From: Chlorops oryzae
Lineage: Eukaryota; Arthropoda; Insecta; Diptera; Chloropidae
DNA: 64,000 nucleotides
Direction: 5' to 3'
Assembly (NCBI GenBank): GCA_020466095.1
Contig: CM035807.1
Span: forward strand, 99,033,785 to 99,097,784
This document shows positions 48,623 to 60,241 of this stretch, piece by piece; position 1 is the first letter of the stretch; each line of letters starts with the position of its first letter. Made by a program: the position numbers and the translations under genes. The notes beneath the pieces were generated by a model that saw only the letters and a program-made list of their open reading frames with translations, ran no database searches and had not been told where the DNA came from.

Positions 48623-50254
48623 CTGAGCCAAGTACAGTCACACAATTGTGCTTCGCTAAGAAATCTCAAGGCAACCAACATTCTCACGCAGACGCACTGT
48701 TGGAAATCGGTTTTTTCACGCAGCTGACGCAGCCTCAAACGGTCTGCACTTTGCTTATACGAGTCAATCAATCAAGCGGTCAATCAATCAGTCAATAGCA
48801 AGAAAAAAGGAAACATTTTCGTTCGCAAAATTCTCATGATATTTCATGCATCTTAATCGAAGGATATTCTTAGAATTGCTTAATCTAAATTTTTTTTTAT
48901 GTCAATTAGCTCCAAGATCTGGCGAATTTCCATAATGCTGTGGTAACATTTGTCTTCCTTTTGGTGTTAAAAATTCTTTTTAAAAAAAATTAAAAATTGA
49001 ATATCCTATAAACGTAGGCTAAAAAAGGACTTTGAATTAAAAAATTGGTTTGGAGTAAAGAGGGAATTCTTCGGCAAAGGGTCAATAAACCAAATGGGAG
49101 TATACAATACATAATGTAGTCTACATAACTAATGTCGCATTTCGATATTCTACGTCAAAATTTCAAATATTAGGGATTTTCCCTTGAAAACCTTAAAAAC
49201 GCGTAAATCAAGAAGGCTTAAAAATTAATGAATGAAATTTTGTATGAAAATTGTTACACTTTTTCACTTTTAAGGGAATACCCTCGGTTATTTTGATTAA
49301 AAAAAAACGATTTTGATGTCAAAAATATTGACGTTTAAACAAGGTTGACGCTTGTTTTGAGAGAGATATTGACGAAATCGTCATATGCTTACATGCCCCC
49401 TCAGGCTTAGTATATTCAATCTTTCTTCGCATGATGTCAAGACGCCTAGAGACTAAGAAAACAAAAACATTATTTTCATTACTGAACTTTTTTCTCTATT
49501 CGAACTACTACTACTACCGCATGTATATAATCCCATCTTAAAACTCTCGACAGCTTCAACGCCAACGTTGCAGCCATTCCACATTTAAGATTTATGAGCG
49601 CAACGGAGATCTGAATTTCTGAAGTTCCAAAGATAGCAGCATTGCATTCACATTTTTTTTTTTTTTTTGCTCCGATAGAATCCTTTATATACCTTTACTT
49701 TAGTCAGTCCCTAACTTAACCACAGTTGCAAGAGTGTATTCCCGCGTTCCAACGCTCCAACAGATATGACATTTATGGCTCTCCATTTCAAGCTAACATT
49801 TTTTCCAACTTTTTATATGCAAAATTTACAAACGATAAGAATGCTGCATACAACATATTTCCAAAGGTATCCCTTTGTGAAATGTTGTCAGGTTTCTTTA
49901 TCAACTTTTTGCATTTTCCTTATTTTTTATTAAATATATTTACGACTTCCGACATTTATTGCATAGAAGTACATAGAGAAGGAAATTTACCTTTGAGAAA
50001 AAGTACGTTCAAGCAGTGTACACAGTGCAGGGGCACTGCAATATGTGCAGAATTTGTGCCTTTTTTGAATACACATTTGGTCATTTTAGCAAAATTGTGC
50101 AAAAATTTTTATTTTGATTTCATGTCTTCCGACTTTAATTGTGGTTGAGTTAAACAATTCGCAAATCTACAAGCTGCAAGCATTAAAAATGTACACTCAG
50201 TCCAGAGCAGCGAATACGTAACGCTTCATGTAGCTGTGAGCGTTATGCATACGA
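48623..50254. other. Non-coding stretch
   Basis: No gene recognised. The frame at 49726-50148 (plus, 140 codons, opening at TTG) has no motif and is probably accidental. Confidence 0.45.
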
Positions 50255-51309
50255 CGCACAGTGGGATTTTATCGGAAAAACTCCATTTTTCGAACATCGC
50301 CTTTCAAATATCTAGTGACACAGTTTGATTGATAATGCATTGACAAAATTAAATCTGAAACTTTTAAACTCTGAGCACTTTTAGAGGGGTTAATATATTT
50401 TAATGTAAGGGACAATTTCGAGCTCTGCTCGAAAAAGCTGCAAACCCAAAACAAAAAAAACAACAAAAAATTTCAAAAATCATTATAAAAAAGTTTTTAA
50501 AAAGAGCTCCATGAAAAATGTTTAAAATACTTTTTTCGCGTTTGGAAAGCCAAAATCCATAAGAAAAGTGCTTTATGATGTTCAGAAGAAATAAAAATTC
50601 ATTTTTTGTAAACTAGTGTAATCATATCCTTAACAACTGTATCCAATTCCTATGGGCTTTTGTAAGGATGACGTCTTATTGAGGTAATAAATGGATCAAA
50701 CCATGGACCAGTATAGTTCAACCATATATAAAATTATTCTAGACGTTAGTACCTCCATCCGGACGCTTAGTACCTGCGCCTGGACGTTATTGCCTTCAGA
50801 GATGATTCGGATATGGTTTTTTGACATATGCAGATGAATATTTGGAAATATATACGGATGCGGACACAATAGTGAAAGTTCGAATTGCGGAAGTTCTCGA
50901 ACATGTGTACACGAACAAACATGGTACAATGCGTTGCAAAAAAAATTTGGAGTTCGCATTCGGAATGTTCGCAAAATTCTTAGTACTAACGAAACGAAAC
51001 ACGGTACAATCGGGTACTAAAATGTTACAATCGATTGCAAAAAAAAAATGTCAAGTTTACAGGGCTACGGTAGCTGATCAAATGTGCAGAAGCAAACACG
51101 TTCTAACATTTGTTCGTTCTTGATCTGATTTTTGAAAAAAATAATTTTTCCCTTATTTTCATAAGAATTTTTAAGAGTACCTAACTTGGACTTTTTTGTG
51201 CAAAAATCTTCAATTTTTTACAAATTTCTTATTGATTTCTTCAAATATTTCTTTGTAAGAGAGAATCATAAAAATATCACAGTGAGAGGGTAAAAAAAAC
51301 CACTGTGCG
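50255..51309. mobile_element. Putative 1.05-kb TIR element
   Basis: CGCACAGTGG on the left and CCACTGTGCG on the right are exact 10-bp inverted ends, the same ends as the inverted pair at 11399-12804. A short tandem of a 20-21 bp unit (GACGTTAGTACC and GACGCTTAGTACC types) lies at about 50740-50790. No transposase is recognised. The call rests on short ends only. Confidence 0.45.
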
Positions 51310-51771
51310 GCGTGGTGGCCACAAACATCTGTTCATTTTCATGTTTCATGTTCTAAGAACGCTTTATTCATACTGTCCCAGGACTATTCCAACTATACTC
51401 AGAATTAGTGCAAACTTTGCTTGCTCAAACAGAAAGGTGTTGGGCAAACATTTGCTCAATTTCACGTGAAGCACTTTGTTCCCCAACACACGAATTCGCT
51501 TCATCCTATCTACCTATGTTTTCTTAATTTATGCTCTTTTATATTTAGTTTTTGAATTCCCTTAGAGCCATTTGCACTGCAAATATACATCTCCTCATGC
51601 ATATGGGCTATGAGATTAGATGGAGTACCTACCGGATTCATTAGTGTGAGCAAGTAATCCTTCTTCCGTAAAATTTGAACATTTTAACAAAGAGCAATTT
51701 GTACTTTCAAAGGTCCAGGGATATTTAAATGGCGGAAGAAAAAAAATCTTAATTTTATAGAAATTGATGAA
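51310..51771. other. Non-coding spacer
   Basis: Nothing recognised. Confidence 0.5.
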
Positions 51772-52140
51772 CTACTCCTTCACGTTAATCAAGCATTCCT
51801 GGCACTGCGAAAGGTATTTCTGCCATATTACCTTCATTTTGAATATCATGGGGCATACGTTGCCCACGTAAAAGGAATTGAGTGTAATGGAAAATTTAAT
51901 AAATCCATCGACCCATAAAGCTGGACGGAGTAATTGTGACAGGTACTGTGCAATGTGAATATCGGAAAATTCTTGCAGTTCCGTATCGAAAGTGCAACGA
52001 CATGGTATGAACAGATCCCACTTGCTCAAGCATTTCGCATAAGGATGCGAGCTTTCGATAACCATTTTTACGGTTTTCATTGCGTATGAAAGACGGAATA
52101 CTGAATTTATTGCCAAAATAAAAATGAAGCACGCAATCAT
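51772..52140 (-). CDS. Putative small secreted protein
   Basis: A 122-residue frame beginning with ATG at 52140. Residues 1-20 (MIACFIFILAINSVFRLSYA) look like a signal peptide. The rest is of mixed composition with Cys pairs (CRC near residue 48, CQEC near 114), which suggests disulphides in an extracellular protein. A pyrimidine-rich tract (GA-rich on the coding strand) and a possible TATA-like TTTTATACG lie within about 60 bases upstream. I do not recognise the family. Length alone is not proof, since accidental frames of this size occur in this window; the signal peptide and composition are why I list it. A splice site near AAGGTAATATGG would shorten it. Confidence 0.35.
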   Translation of the reverse strand: MIACFIFILAINSVFRLSYAMKTVKMVIESSHPYAKCLSKWDLFIPCRCTFDTELQEFSDIHIAQYLSQLLRPALWVDGFIKFSITLNSFYVGNVCPMIFKMKVIWQKYLSQCQECLINVKE

Positions 52141-54060
52141 GTCTCTCTCTGTCTCTCTCCCTCTTTCACTTTTTCACTCTTTTCGTATAAAACGGAGGGT
52201 ACACTCAACTCTTTTCATATAACTGAGTTTCTCGAACCGGAAAGAACATAAAAATGGATTTCCACCGAAGGGTGAAAGATCAACCGTCAAGGTCTCTTGC
52301 TGGCAAAAGAAAATTAAGTTGAAAAAGCTGATAAAATCACTATCAATGCAGGACACGTAAAACTTAATGAAAATATTGCATTTTAATTAAAAATCCGAAT
52401 GCGAGTGCATCCAAAGAAAGGGTTCCTTCTTTTGTGCCATGCTATTACTCAGCTGCATCACGTAGGGTCTCGAAATCAAGTGTTCATATTCGGAACTTAA
52501 TTTCCTTTTATGCTTTATATTATACGATGCTCAGGAAGCCGCTTTTCCTCGTTCATTCTTTTCTGAAAGAAAAGAGAGAAAAAAAATATAAGTATATAAA
52601 AAGTTCATTCGCTGCAGTGCGGTCCCCCACAACTCAAATCGATGCAGGAGCATAAAAGCGTATTCCTTTCGGATATAGTCCAGAAAACAATAGGGATTGA
52701 ATTCACCTAAAACTGTAAATCAACAAAAAAAAAAAAAAATTATATTCGAAACATAGAGAAGGAATGAATCGTATCTGAAGCAAAGTGTAGGATAGCTAAA
52801 AATCGTTCAAGGCAAAAGCAAGCTTCAAGGAAACGTTCAACGAACTCTTTATTGATCTACAATCCATTTCCTAACTGATGGCCGTGCCAAGAAAACTTTC
52901 CATCAAAAAATCTTAACCATCAGAAACTCCACAGTGCCGTTTATTGTATCCATGAGCAACCGTATTTAGCCCCCATAAGGCGCACGCGGAAGAAACGCTC
53001 TGTCGATTGCGCTTGAAATCACAAAATTAAAAAAATAAATAAAACCGAAACAACAAAACTTCCACGAGAACCAAACACAAACACGAAACTTTCCTCAACA
53101 AAAAAAAAAAAAATAATAATAATAATAATAATAATGAAGAACGAATCCATTGGGCAGCGCGGTTAAGCTTCAAGAACAAAGACTGATTAGCCCTTGCGGT
53201 AGGCATATCTGATTGTGGCCATGGACTATGACTTCCTCTGCTCCCCGAGAGCTGCCAACTGAATTCCGTCGAAAGTCAGAGTTCAGCTCAAGTATTCCAT
53301 CATGAGTTCGGCAGCTGGCGGGGGGGACTTTTGCGGTTGTGCGTGTGTACAAGTGCCAAATTGAAAAGTTTCGCCATATTTCAGTTTCCAAGTTTGTTTG
53401 CTGACCGAAATTATTTTCAAATATTATTTTGTAATAATTCAATATGGTGCTGTATATTTGCTCACATCGACAGCTGCTTTGCGGTTTACGGGATAGAAAA
53501 GGAAGAGGAAAACAGTTTTAAATTATTTATAGCATAGGAGGTTATTGGCGCGGATTTTGGGAGGTGTGGCTCGCTTAACTTGCCTTGTATAGCTAAGAGG
53601 TTTTATCGGATTTTTCTTTTGGCACTTTTAAGCTTCTTCAAGGTTTTCTTTTTTTTTTGCGTTACAATAATGTTAAACAATAATAATGTTTTATGGTTCA
53701 TTTTTATTGCTAAGACATTATTCATGACGTTCCACGGCAGGGAGATGAAGTTCTTTTGACGTTGCTAATGTAGTTTGAGACGTTTTGGAAGCTATTCACA
53801 TCACATAAAGATGTTTGCGGAAGCGATATTTCATGCTTTTGTTAATTTACGAAGTCAAATTATTATTTGGTCAACAATTTAGTCTGAAATTATGGGTTGC
53901 TATCATTAATTTCTGGACTGCAGCAACGCAGGTGCTTTTCATTGAACGTTAAAAAAACGTGGCTTCTTGGTCTTTTTCATTCTCAAAAGTTCATTTCGAA
54001 ATGTAAAACTATATAAAAGAAAATGCATTCAATACGTTGGTACATTTAGGCAATTCACAG
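52141..54060. other. Non-coding stretch
   Basis: No gene recognised. It begins with a GTCTCTCT-type tract just upstream of the putative secreted-protein gene and contains an AAT microsatellite at 53113-53135. Confidence 0.5.
53113..53135. repeat. (AAT)n microsatellite
   Basis: About seven AAT units following an A-run. Confidence 0.8.
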
Positions 54061-54269
54061 TCAGCCTGATTCTGAAATATTCCCGGGGAATTCACTTTTC
54101 TCGAGAGTAATCTTCTTATTTTTTAAATATTTGGGGGGGTAGAAATTTGACGGGGAGTGGATATTTGACCCATATCCATACTATCTATTTTAAAAAGAAG
54201 AATTTAAGTCTCGAGTAAAGTCAATTCCCCGGGAAATCGTTCCCCGGAAATATTCAAAATCGGGCTGAG
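54061..54269. mobile_element. 209-bp MITE with long inverted arms
   Basis: The left end TCAGCCTGATTCTGAA and the right end (reverse complement TCAGCCCGATTTTGAA) are inverted repeats. Pairing continues through ATATT, CCCGGGGAATT and CTCGAGA motifs, giving arms of about 70 bp with small gaps. Non-coding. The target duplication is not clear. Confidence 0.75.
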
Positions 54270-55006
54270 TGTCTTCGAAAATCCCTTTTAAATTTATCTC
54301 TGCTAAAATGAGCGTTTTTACCTGAAAAATGTAAGCCTTAAAGTATGCAACTTATTTTTGTGATAAGGTTTTTTTTATTTTCATTACAACTAGCAACTCA
54401 TTGCGAGAAAATATTAATAAAATAGGCACAAAATATTATTTCAAATTATTTTCGAATCACTAATCAAAGACTTTGAGAACATTTTTTAGATCCTTTAATT
54501 TGGATATGTTTGAATTTGTTTTCTGTGGATTTTTTTGTGAGATTTGGATTCATTTTATAAACTTCTCCATTTACTCTGAGAAATTTTCAATATGCACGCG
54601 AAATTCGCTTAATGCATTTTCCAGGTACACATCAGCACAAAAACTATTCATAACTGCAGGCAACTAACTGGAAACAAAGGCAAATTTCTGCTCTACAAAC
54701 AAATTGCATTATATTTCTTCATTCCTTTCCTCTTGCCAAGCATAGCCATGATGTCATTCCATGCCAGGGAATTGCGACTAGCTGGTGGTGCACACAGATC
54801 CGTAAAGGGGAAAACACATATTTTTAGGAAATTCTGAAAAATGACAGCAATCTCGATCGCATCACCAATTATGTTGAGCTAGCTCAGAACTATTGTAATA
54901 ACTTGGTTGGATTTTTAGAACTTTTTGGGCGCTTCTTTGCAGTTGTTCTCGAATTTGAGCTCAAAAAGTAACAAGCAAGAGAGAGCTTAAGTAGGTCAAT
55001 CCCGTC
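54270..55006. other. Non-coding stretch
   Basis: Nothing recognised. Confidence 0.5.
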
Positions 55007-55010
55007 TTAA

Positions 55011-55139
55011 CCCGGTAGCGCCTAGCGATGCCATATGGCATCACTAAAAAAGTTGGTGTTTTGTCATCAAAACTTCAAAACCAGTTCATATTTTATTTTA
55101 TTTTTAATATTTATTTTTTTCAATTCAGGCGCTACCGGG
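55011..55139. mobile_element. 129-bp piggyBac-type MITE
   Basis: Perfect 13-bp terminal repeats CCCGGTAGCGCCT and AGGCGCTACCGGG, flanked by TTAA on both sides (55007-55010 and 55140-55143). TTAA target duplication with CCC-type ends is the mark of the piggyBac superfamily. The interior is too short to code. Confidence 0.85.
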
Positions 55140-55518
55140 TTAAATATGCTCTGTAATCTAATTCTCTATGAGATGGGTTCATTCATTGCTAGTATTTAAT
55201 ACATAGTTTATGACATTGAAGCTTTAAAGTAGCATTTCGTAAGAAATATCAATTTCATGACTAACTTATGCTCTGAAGTTGAAGTTTGTGAGCCTTCCCG
55301 TGGATGTGACCATTTTTCTCGGAATTTTTATACCCTTCTTCTACACCAACATTTGAGTTTCGATGTCAACGAAATGGAATTTAGAGTCCATAGCACCACC
55401 GTTCTAAATTTAAACTTGATCGGTTTAGTCCAATGGGAAGAAATCCGACACAAATGTTCAGAGATCTGGGGAAGCAATTCTTCATTCAAAATACTAGGTA
55501 CGTAGGTAGGTCTTAGGG

Positions 55519-55789
55519 CAGGGATCGGCACGCTAGGAACAATTTTTGCGACAGCCACTCACACGTATTGCTTACGCTCTTGTCTCAGTTTGACGGGATC
55601 AGCCGAGCATGCAACATCGAGAGTGGGTATGCGGAAATTTATAGCTTTTTCCGTCAGTTTCAGCTCTTTTATGCTACTTCTAGCTTTTATTTTTAGCTAG
55701 TTTCAGCAGTTTTTTGTTTATTTTCGGCTATTTTTAGTAGCCGCTCTGCTCTCACTCACACAATTACATACCCATTTTGCCGACCCCTG
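55519..55789. mobile_element. 271-bp hAT-type MITE
   Basis: The ends CAGGGATCGGCA and TGCCGACCCCTG are inverted repeats with one mismatch, flanked by a perfect 8-bp target duplication TCTTAGGG (55511-55518 and 55790-55797). It has inserted exactly over the stop codon of the LINE fragment on the minus strand: the duplicated sequence contains that TAA. The interior repeats TAGCTTTT and TTTCAGC motifs. Confidence 0.9.
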
Positions 55790-56405
55790 TCTTAGGGGCC
55801 ACCAACCATAAAGATGGCGCACTTAGACCACGGAAGGTCCAGTGTGTTGCATACATGTTCGAACACCAATTTGAAAAACCATTTCGTTCGCTCAATAAAG
55901 CTTGGTATCCTCAAAGGGTTAAGTTCCCGGAGTTTCGATAGGGAGTGTAAGAAGTAACACCGCAAGGTTTTGAATCTCAGTTTAGCAAATGCCGGGCAGT
56001 TCAGTAGAAGATGTTGAGGAGTTTCCTCCTCCCACTCATCCTGAAAACTCCTGCAGAAATCGAAAGCAGGTGCTCGTAGCCTTCCAGAATGGGGACCTAT
56101 GAGGCAGTGGCCAGTCATGAGTCCCACTGTTAACGAAAGACGAGTTCTTGACATGCTGAGTAATTCCTCAGTCCGTTTACGCCCTATGCGTGGCCAAGTT
56201 AGTTCAGCTTTCTCACAAAGACCCCTGCTTTCCCATCTCTCTTGAAAGGACCTGTTGGCCCATTCCTCAATAAGAAGGCGAACGCGCCAAGAGGAACCTC
56301 TGTTTGCTCACCCGTTTGTGGAGCCATCAGAGTGGTGCCATGTCTGGCCAGCTCATCAGCAGTACAGTTCCCAGGAATATCTCTATGCACAGGTACCCAA
56401 AGCAA
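55790..56405 (-). pseudogene. LINE 3' fragment: RNase H end and C-terminal region
   Basis: The 3' end of a non-LTR retrotransposon, read on the minus strand. It opens inside the RNase H domain with WVPVHRDIPGNCTADELARH, which contains the conserved His and the last catalytic Asp (ADELA). After a frameshift near 56235 it continues through a GRKRTEELL segment and a Cys/His region (DFCRSFQDEWEEE, TPQHLLLNCP) to the stop at 55794. The 5' part (reverse transcriptase, endonuclease) is missing: the copy is truncated at about 56405, next to an 18-base A-tract on its strand. RNase H points to an I/LOA-type clade. Confidence 0.85.
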
Positions 56406-57602
56406 TTTTTTTTTTTTTTTTTTATTATTCGTTTAATGGCGGGGACACTATACGGTCCACATAAGCCAACCCATACGATTTCTATGCGAAAGTATTGTCC
56501 CATCTCTGATAGAAAGGACAGTCACTTCCTGACCGCTTTCGGGTGGACTATCAAAGAGTCTACTAAGTCAAAGAGTCAAAATACTCACGGATTAAAAAAA
56601 AAAATAAGTCGTCTGCTTAATTTAGGTAAAATAAATTTTATGAAGAATCGTTTCAAATTAAAGCGAACATAATTTATACTTACCGAATATTTCATCACTA
56701 TTCTATCCCATTGGAACATCGCTTTTCATTATGGCGCTGAAACAATAGTTTCCCTTTATCATAAACAATGTGTAGGACATCCGCTTCCATATGCAAAATT
56801 AGATCGCAACGCACAATTGCGTGTGCCCCTCCACCCCCCATCCCTTAATCCGTTATTTGAATATTGAAGTTATATGGACAATGTGAGACGACACGCTCAA
56901 TTAGTTGAATTAATTTGAGCTCATCGACGCTATTGAATCTCGTTGCGGTTATTAAGCTGCGATATGCTGCTCGATATGCAATACAAAGCGGATATCCTCG
57001 GCCCTGAAGGTAAAACATCCGGAAACGTATCCGTTTTCCGTTTCCCGCAATGCGATATTTCATTCATTGTTTCCGCTAAACAATCATTTCAACAATATAC
57101 AATGTATTGTCGACACATACCTACACGTACCTACATACATATGTATATGTAATGGCGAGCAAGCTATTTTGGTCCCTCGAAATTCCATTATTAATTTGCA
57201 ACTTTTCATGCATACTATGTATGTTGACGATGTTTTCTAGACACTTTCATTTGAATTTTTACTCTATTTGTATATTAAAACGATTCCATATTTGGAAAAT
57301 TCTTGTTAAATCTACATGGATGTGTGTTTAGCTTTTCATTAAATGCAATCAACTGATGACCGCAAGCGAATTCCGCAACGTGACCAACCACCGGAATGCC
57401 TAAAATTTTCGTCAGTGTCCGTGGAATTGCAATTAAACATTTTTGTGCATTGAAAAGTGTGTGCGTGTGTTTGCAGAAAAACAATTCATATTTTACGTAA
57501 CGGTTTCTATTGTTTGATTTGTTTAAATACCTGATCCATTCTGTCAGCATCGCGTATTTGAAAATGATTTATAAATTAACTCATGAAGTCGGGTTTAATA
57601 AG
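56406..57602. other. Non-coding stretch
   Basis: Begins with a T-tract at the truncation point of the LINE. No gene recognised. Confidence 0.5.
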
Positions 57603-57605
57603 TTA

Positions 57606-58018
57606 TGGTCAGTACACACTTGCTGAATCGTAGTGAAATATTTGACAGCTAAATGTCTACAAAAAAATACATTTTTCCGCCAGCTAAAAGGTTGTGAAAA
57701 TTTTTTGTAGAATATCGCTTTTCGCTGGTACACACTTGAATGTTGTTTATTTCGCATTGTAATTAGAAACGTCAAAAATAAGCTTGACTTTTGTATACGC
57801 TAGTGAAAAGATTTCATTTGCACTCGACATAATGAAATATTTCACTCAGCTTAAACTAAAACTCTCCACAAGCGTGACTTTTCACTAGCATAATTAGTAC
57901 GCACTCGTCGTGAAGAGAAATTAAGTCTCCAAATCAATTTCAGCAACTATTTCGCTCAGCTTGAAAAATGACAGAAAATGTGTGAAGAGCTGCCACTTTA
58001 AGCAAGTGTGTACTGACC
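57606..58018. mobile_element. 413-bp Harbinger-type MITE
   Basis: The left end TGGTCAGTACACACTTGCT and the right end (reverse complement GGTCAGTACACACTTGCT) are near-perfect inverted repeats flanked by TTA (57603-57605 and 58019-58021). A three-base TWA duplication fits PIF/Harbinger-type elements. The interior has further GTACACACTT, TTTCACTA and CTCAGCTT repeats and is non-coding. Confidence 0.8.
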
Positions 58019-58433
58019 TTAACGCTGTTGAATTAAAGCAGGCAGGTAGAAAGCCGCACGGACAGGACATGGCGAAAATTAATCTCTTGGTGATGCTGAA
58101 AATTTTTCAACATATTTTTTTAGCCCTGTCTTGTGCAGTGTTGGTAGGATTTTAAAGGATTAAATTCACTGAAACTCCTAAAATAAGGCCAAAATTATTT
58201 TTAATTGAATTTTGAAATCTGCGAAAAACAAAGAAGTTGATCCACTAAAAACTCCATGAAGACCCGAAAATTCCTCCAAACTGGATGGCAAAAGTGATCT
58301 TGAGTATGTCTGGCCATTACCCACGTACGCACAAACGCAATCTAATTCGAATTCGAAAACTGGGCTACCATATTATGAAAAAATATAAAAACAGCAACGA
58401 ATCATTGCCAACGATGCCATAAATTTAAGTCAA
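58019..58433. other. Non-coding spacer
   Basis: Nothing recognised between two miniature elements. Confidence 0.5.
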
Positions 58434-58474
58434 TTTGCTACTGTTCCGGTTAAAGTTTTTCGTTACGTTTATAG

Positions 58475-59885
58475 CAGGGTACTGCTATGTTCTCACTATA
58501 GGGATTAAATTCTTAACCCGATACTTTAACTCAAAGCGTTCATATCAGCTTCGAGCGAGTTAAGGTTTACTAACGTGATATGACCCAGCCGGAAAATTCA
58601 CTACTTTGTACTACTTCCGAAGTGGTGAAAATTCATACTGCGGCTACTCGCATTACTAACCCTAACTGTTAATGAAGTTGTTGGGAGATGGCCGCTGTTT
58701 TCATTACATGCATGCAATAATGTCCGGCTTGGGAGTTTGAAAACTAAAAAAACGCGCTAGGTATATCATCGAGAAATTGTGAATAAAAATGGAATTTGCT
58801 TTATTAGTAATGTTTAAAGAAGCTGGAAAAGCCAAAGGAATATTGGAAGCAATAATATCATAAGAGCATTGCAATGTCCGCAGGGAAAAAAAGATTAATG
58901 GAGCGAATAGTGAAAGCGGCATCACAAAACGTTCCATGAACTGTGATTAAAATTTGAATATCCAAATACGTGCATCCTTCCCCACTCATTTTCTGTACGT
59001 GAAAGCTTCCTGCCAGTGTCATATTAAATTTTTACCCGGTTTTTGTACTCGGTGTTAGCAAGTGTAACTGAAAATTTCAAATGCATCTCTGCGCTAACCT
59101 CAGAGTTAAATGTTAACCCAGGGTATATTTTCGGGTTAGATGATTTTTTTTATATGTGTTTTGACATTTGAAACCCTGGGTTTCGCCGATAACCCTAACC
59201 TGGCCTAGTGAGAACATAGCATACGGAAAAATTCCGTTCGCGAACCGAAAAATTCAGTTCTTCTTCATTTTACGACTCGCAGCGCGATCCATTCGTTTTT
59301 CTATTCGCGAGCACAATCCATACCTGCGAACTGAATTTTTTCAATTCGTTCGCCAACGAACGGAAACGAGTTTTTTAGAGAATGGAACGTTCGAACGAAA
59401 AAATTCGTTCGCGAACCGAAAAATGCTCCGCTATGTAACCGATTCTTGTTTTTTTAATTCGCGAGTGCGATTCTACCTGTGTACTGAATTTTTTAAAATT
59501 CGCTGGCATGCCCGAACGGAAAAAGTTTTGTAGAGAACGGAAAAATTCAGTTCAGGTTTTAAGCGCACGAGCACAATTTTACCTGTGCGTTGTTATTTTT
59601 TAAATTAATTTCTGTTCACGCAATGCACAGCAAACTCTTCAAGATTGAGAAGAAAAATTTCAACCCCTAAAAAATACAAAACTGCATACCTACTGCGGAG
59701 AACGAAAAAGAACCGATTAATTCCGATTAAAATCGTTCACGAATATTTTTTCCCGTTCGTTTGGTTTACGATTCCGTTCACGAACCAAAAATATTTTTCG
59801 CGATCGAAAAGCATTTCGTTCGCGAACGAAATAAAAATTCAGTTCGTTCGCAAACGAATCGAAAAGAACGGATTTCCGAACCCTG
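58475..59885. mobile_element. hAT-type element inserted in the outer MITE
   Basis: It is flanked by a perfect 8-bp target duplication GTTTATAG (58467-58474 and 59886-59893). The right end (reverse complement) is CAGGGTTCGGAAATCCGTTC. The left end reads CAGGGTAC, broken by the inner element and resuming at 59222 as TACGGAAAAATTCCGTTC, which matches the right end. Without the inner element it is about 670 bp. The interior has three diverged tandem units (about 59300-59600) with CGCGAGCACAATCC-, TACCTGCGAACTGAA- and TTCGTTCGCGAACG-type motifs. No transposase. Confidence 0.85.
58483..59221. mobile_element. Inner 739-bp TIR element
   Basis: TGCTATGTTCTCACTA on the left and its exact inverse on the right are the ends, flanked by TAC on both sides (58480-58482 and 59222-59224). 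It splits the hAT-type element eight bases from its left end and is therefore the youngest of the three. The interior has TTAACCC, GGGTTA and ACCCTGGGT motifs and no convincing coding sequence. Superfamily not assigned. Confidence 0.8.
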
Positions 59886-60241
59886 GTTTATAGTGAAAAA
59901 TTCAATTTTTGGCAATTGAAAAATTTTAGTTGGAACAGTAGCAAACGGGCCTTAATGCGTTTTCTTGCCATTTATTTCTTTACATTATAAACTTACAGAC
60001 TCTTTTGTGATGTTATGTTACGACAAATGCCGCCCAATCAATTGTTACCGAATTTTCTCGTTCGTATACTTACTTTTCAAATTTAAATGATGGAATCTTG
60101 TAAAATCCATCTCCTAGATCGGTCTTTCTCAGCCATGTGTGAGTTTAAGGGAGCGATGGATGACATCATTTAATAATTTTTTTTTTTTTAATTTTTATAA
60201 TTCTGACCTGTTTGATTGTTTAATATGGGTCCTCTGTCTTA

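Larger units (their letters stand above)
58434..59945. mobile_element. Outer palindromic MITE of a three-level nest
   Basis: TTTGCTACTGTTCC (58434-58447) and its exact inverse GGAACAGTAGCAAA (59932-59945) are the ends. The arms pair over about 28 bp with a few mismatches. Leaving out the insertion at 58475-59885 and one copy of its target duplication, the original element is about 93 bp and almost wholly palindromic. Confidence 0.75.

Noticed and set aside
56304..56672. 122-codon plus-strand frame
   Set aside because: It is antisense to the LINE RNase H fragment and includes a poly-Phe run from a T-tract.
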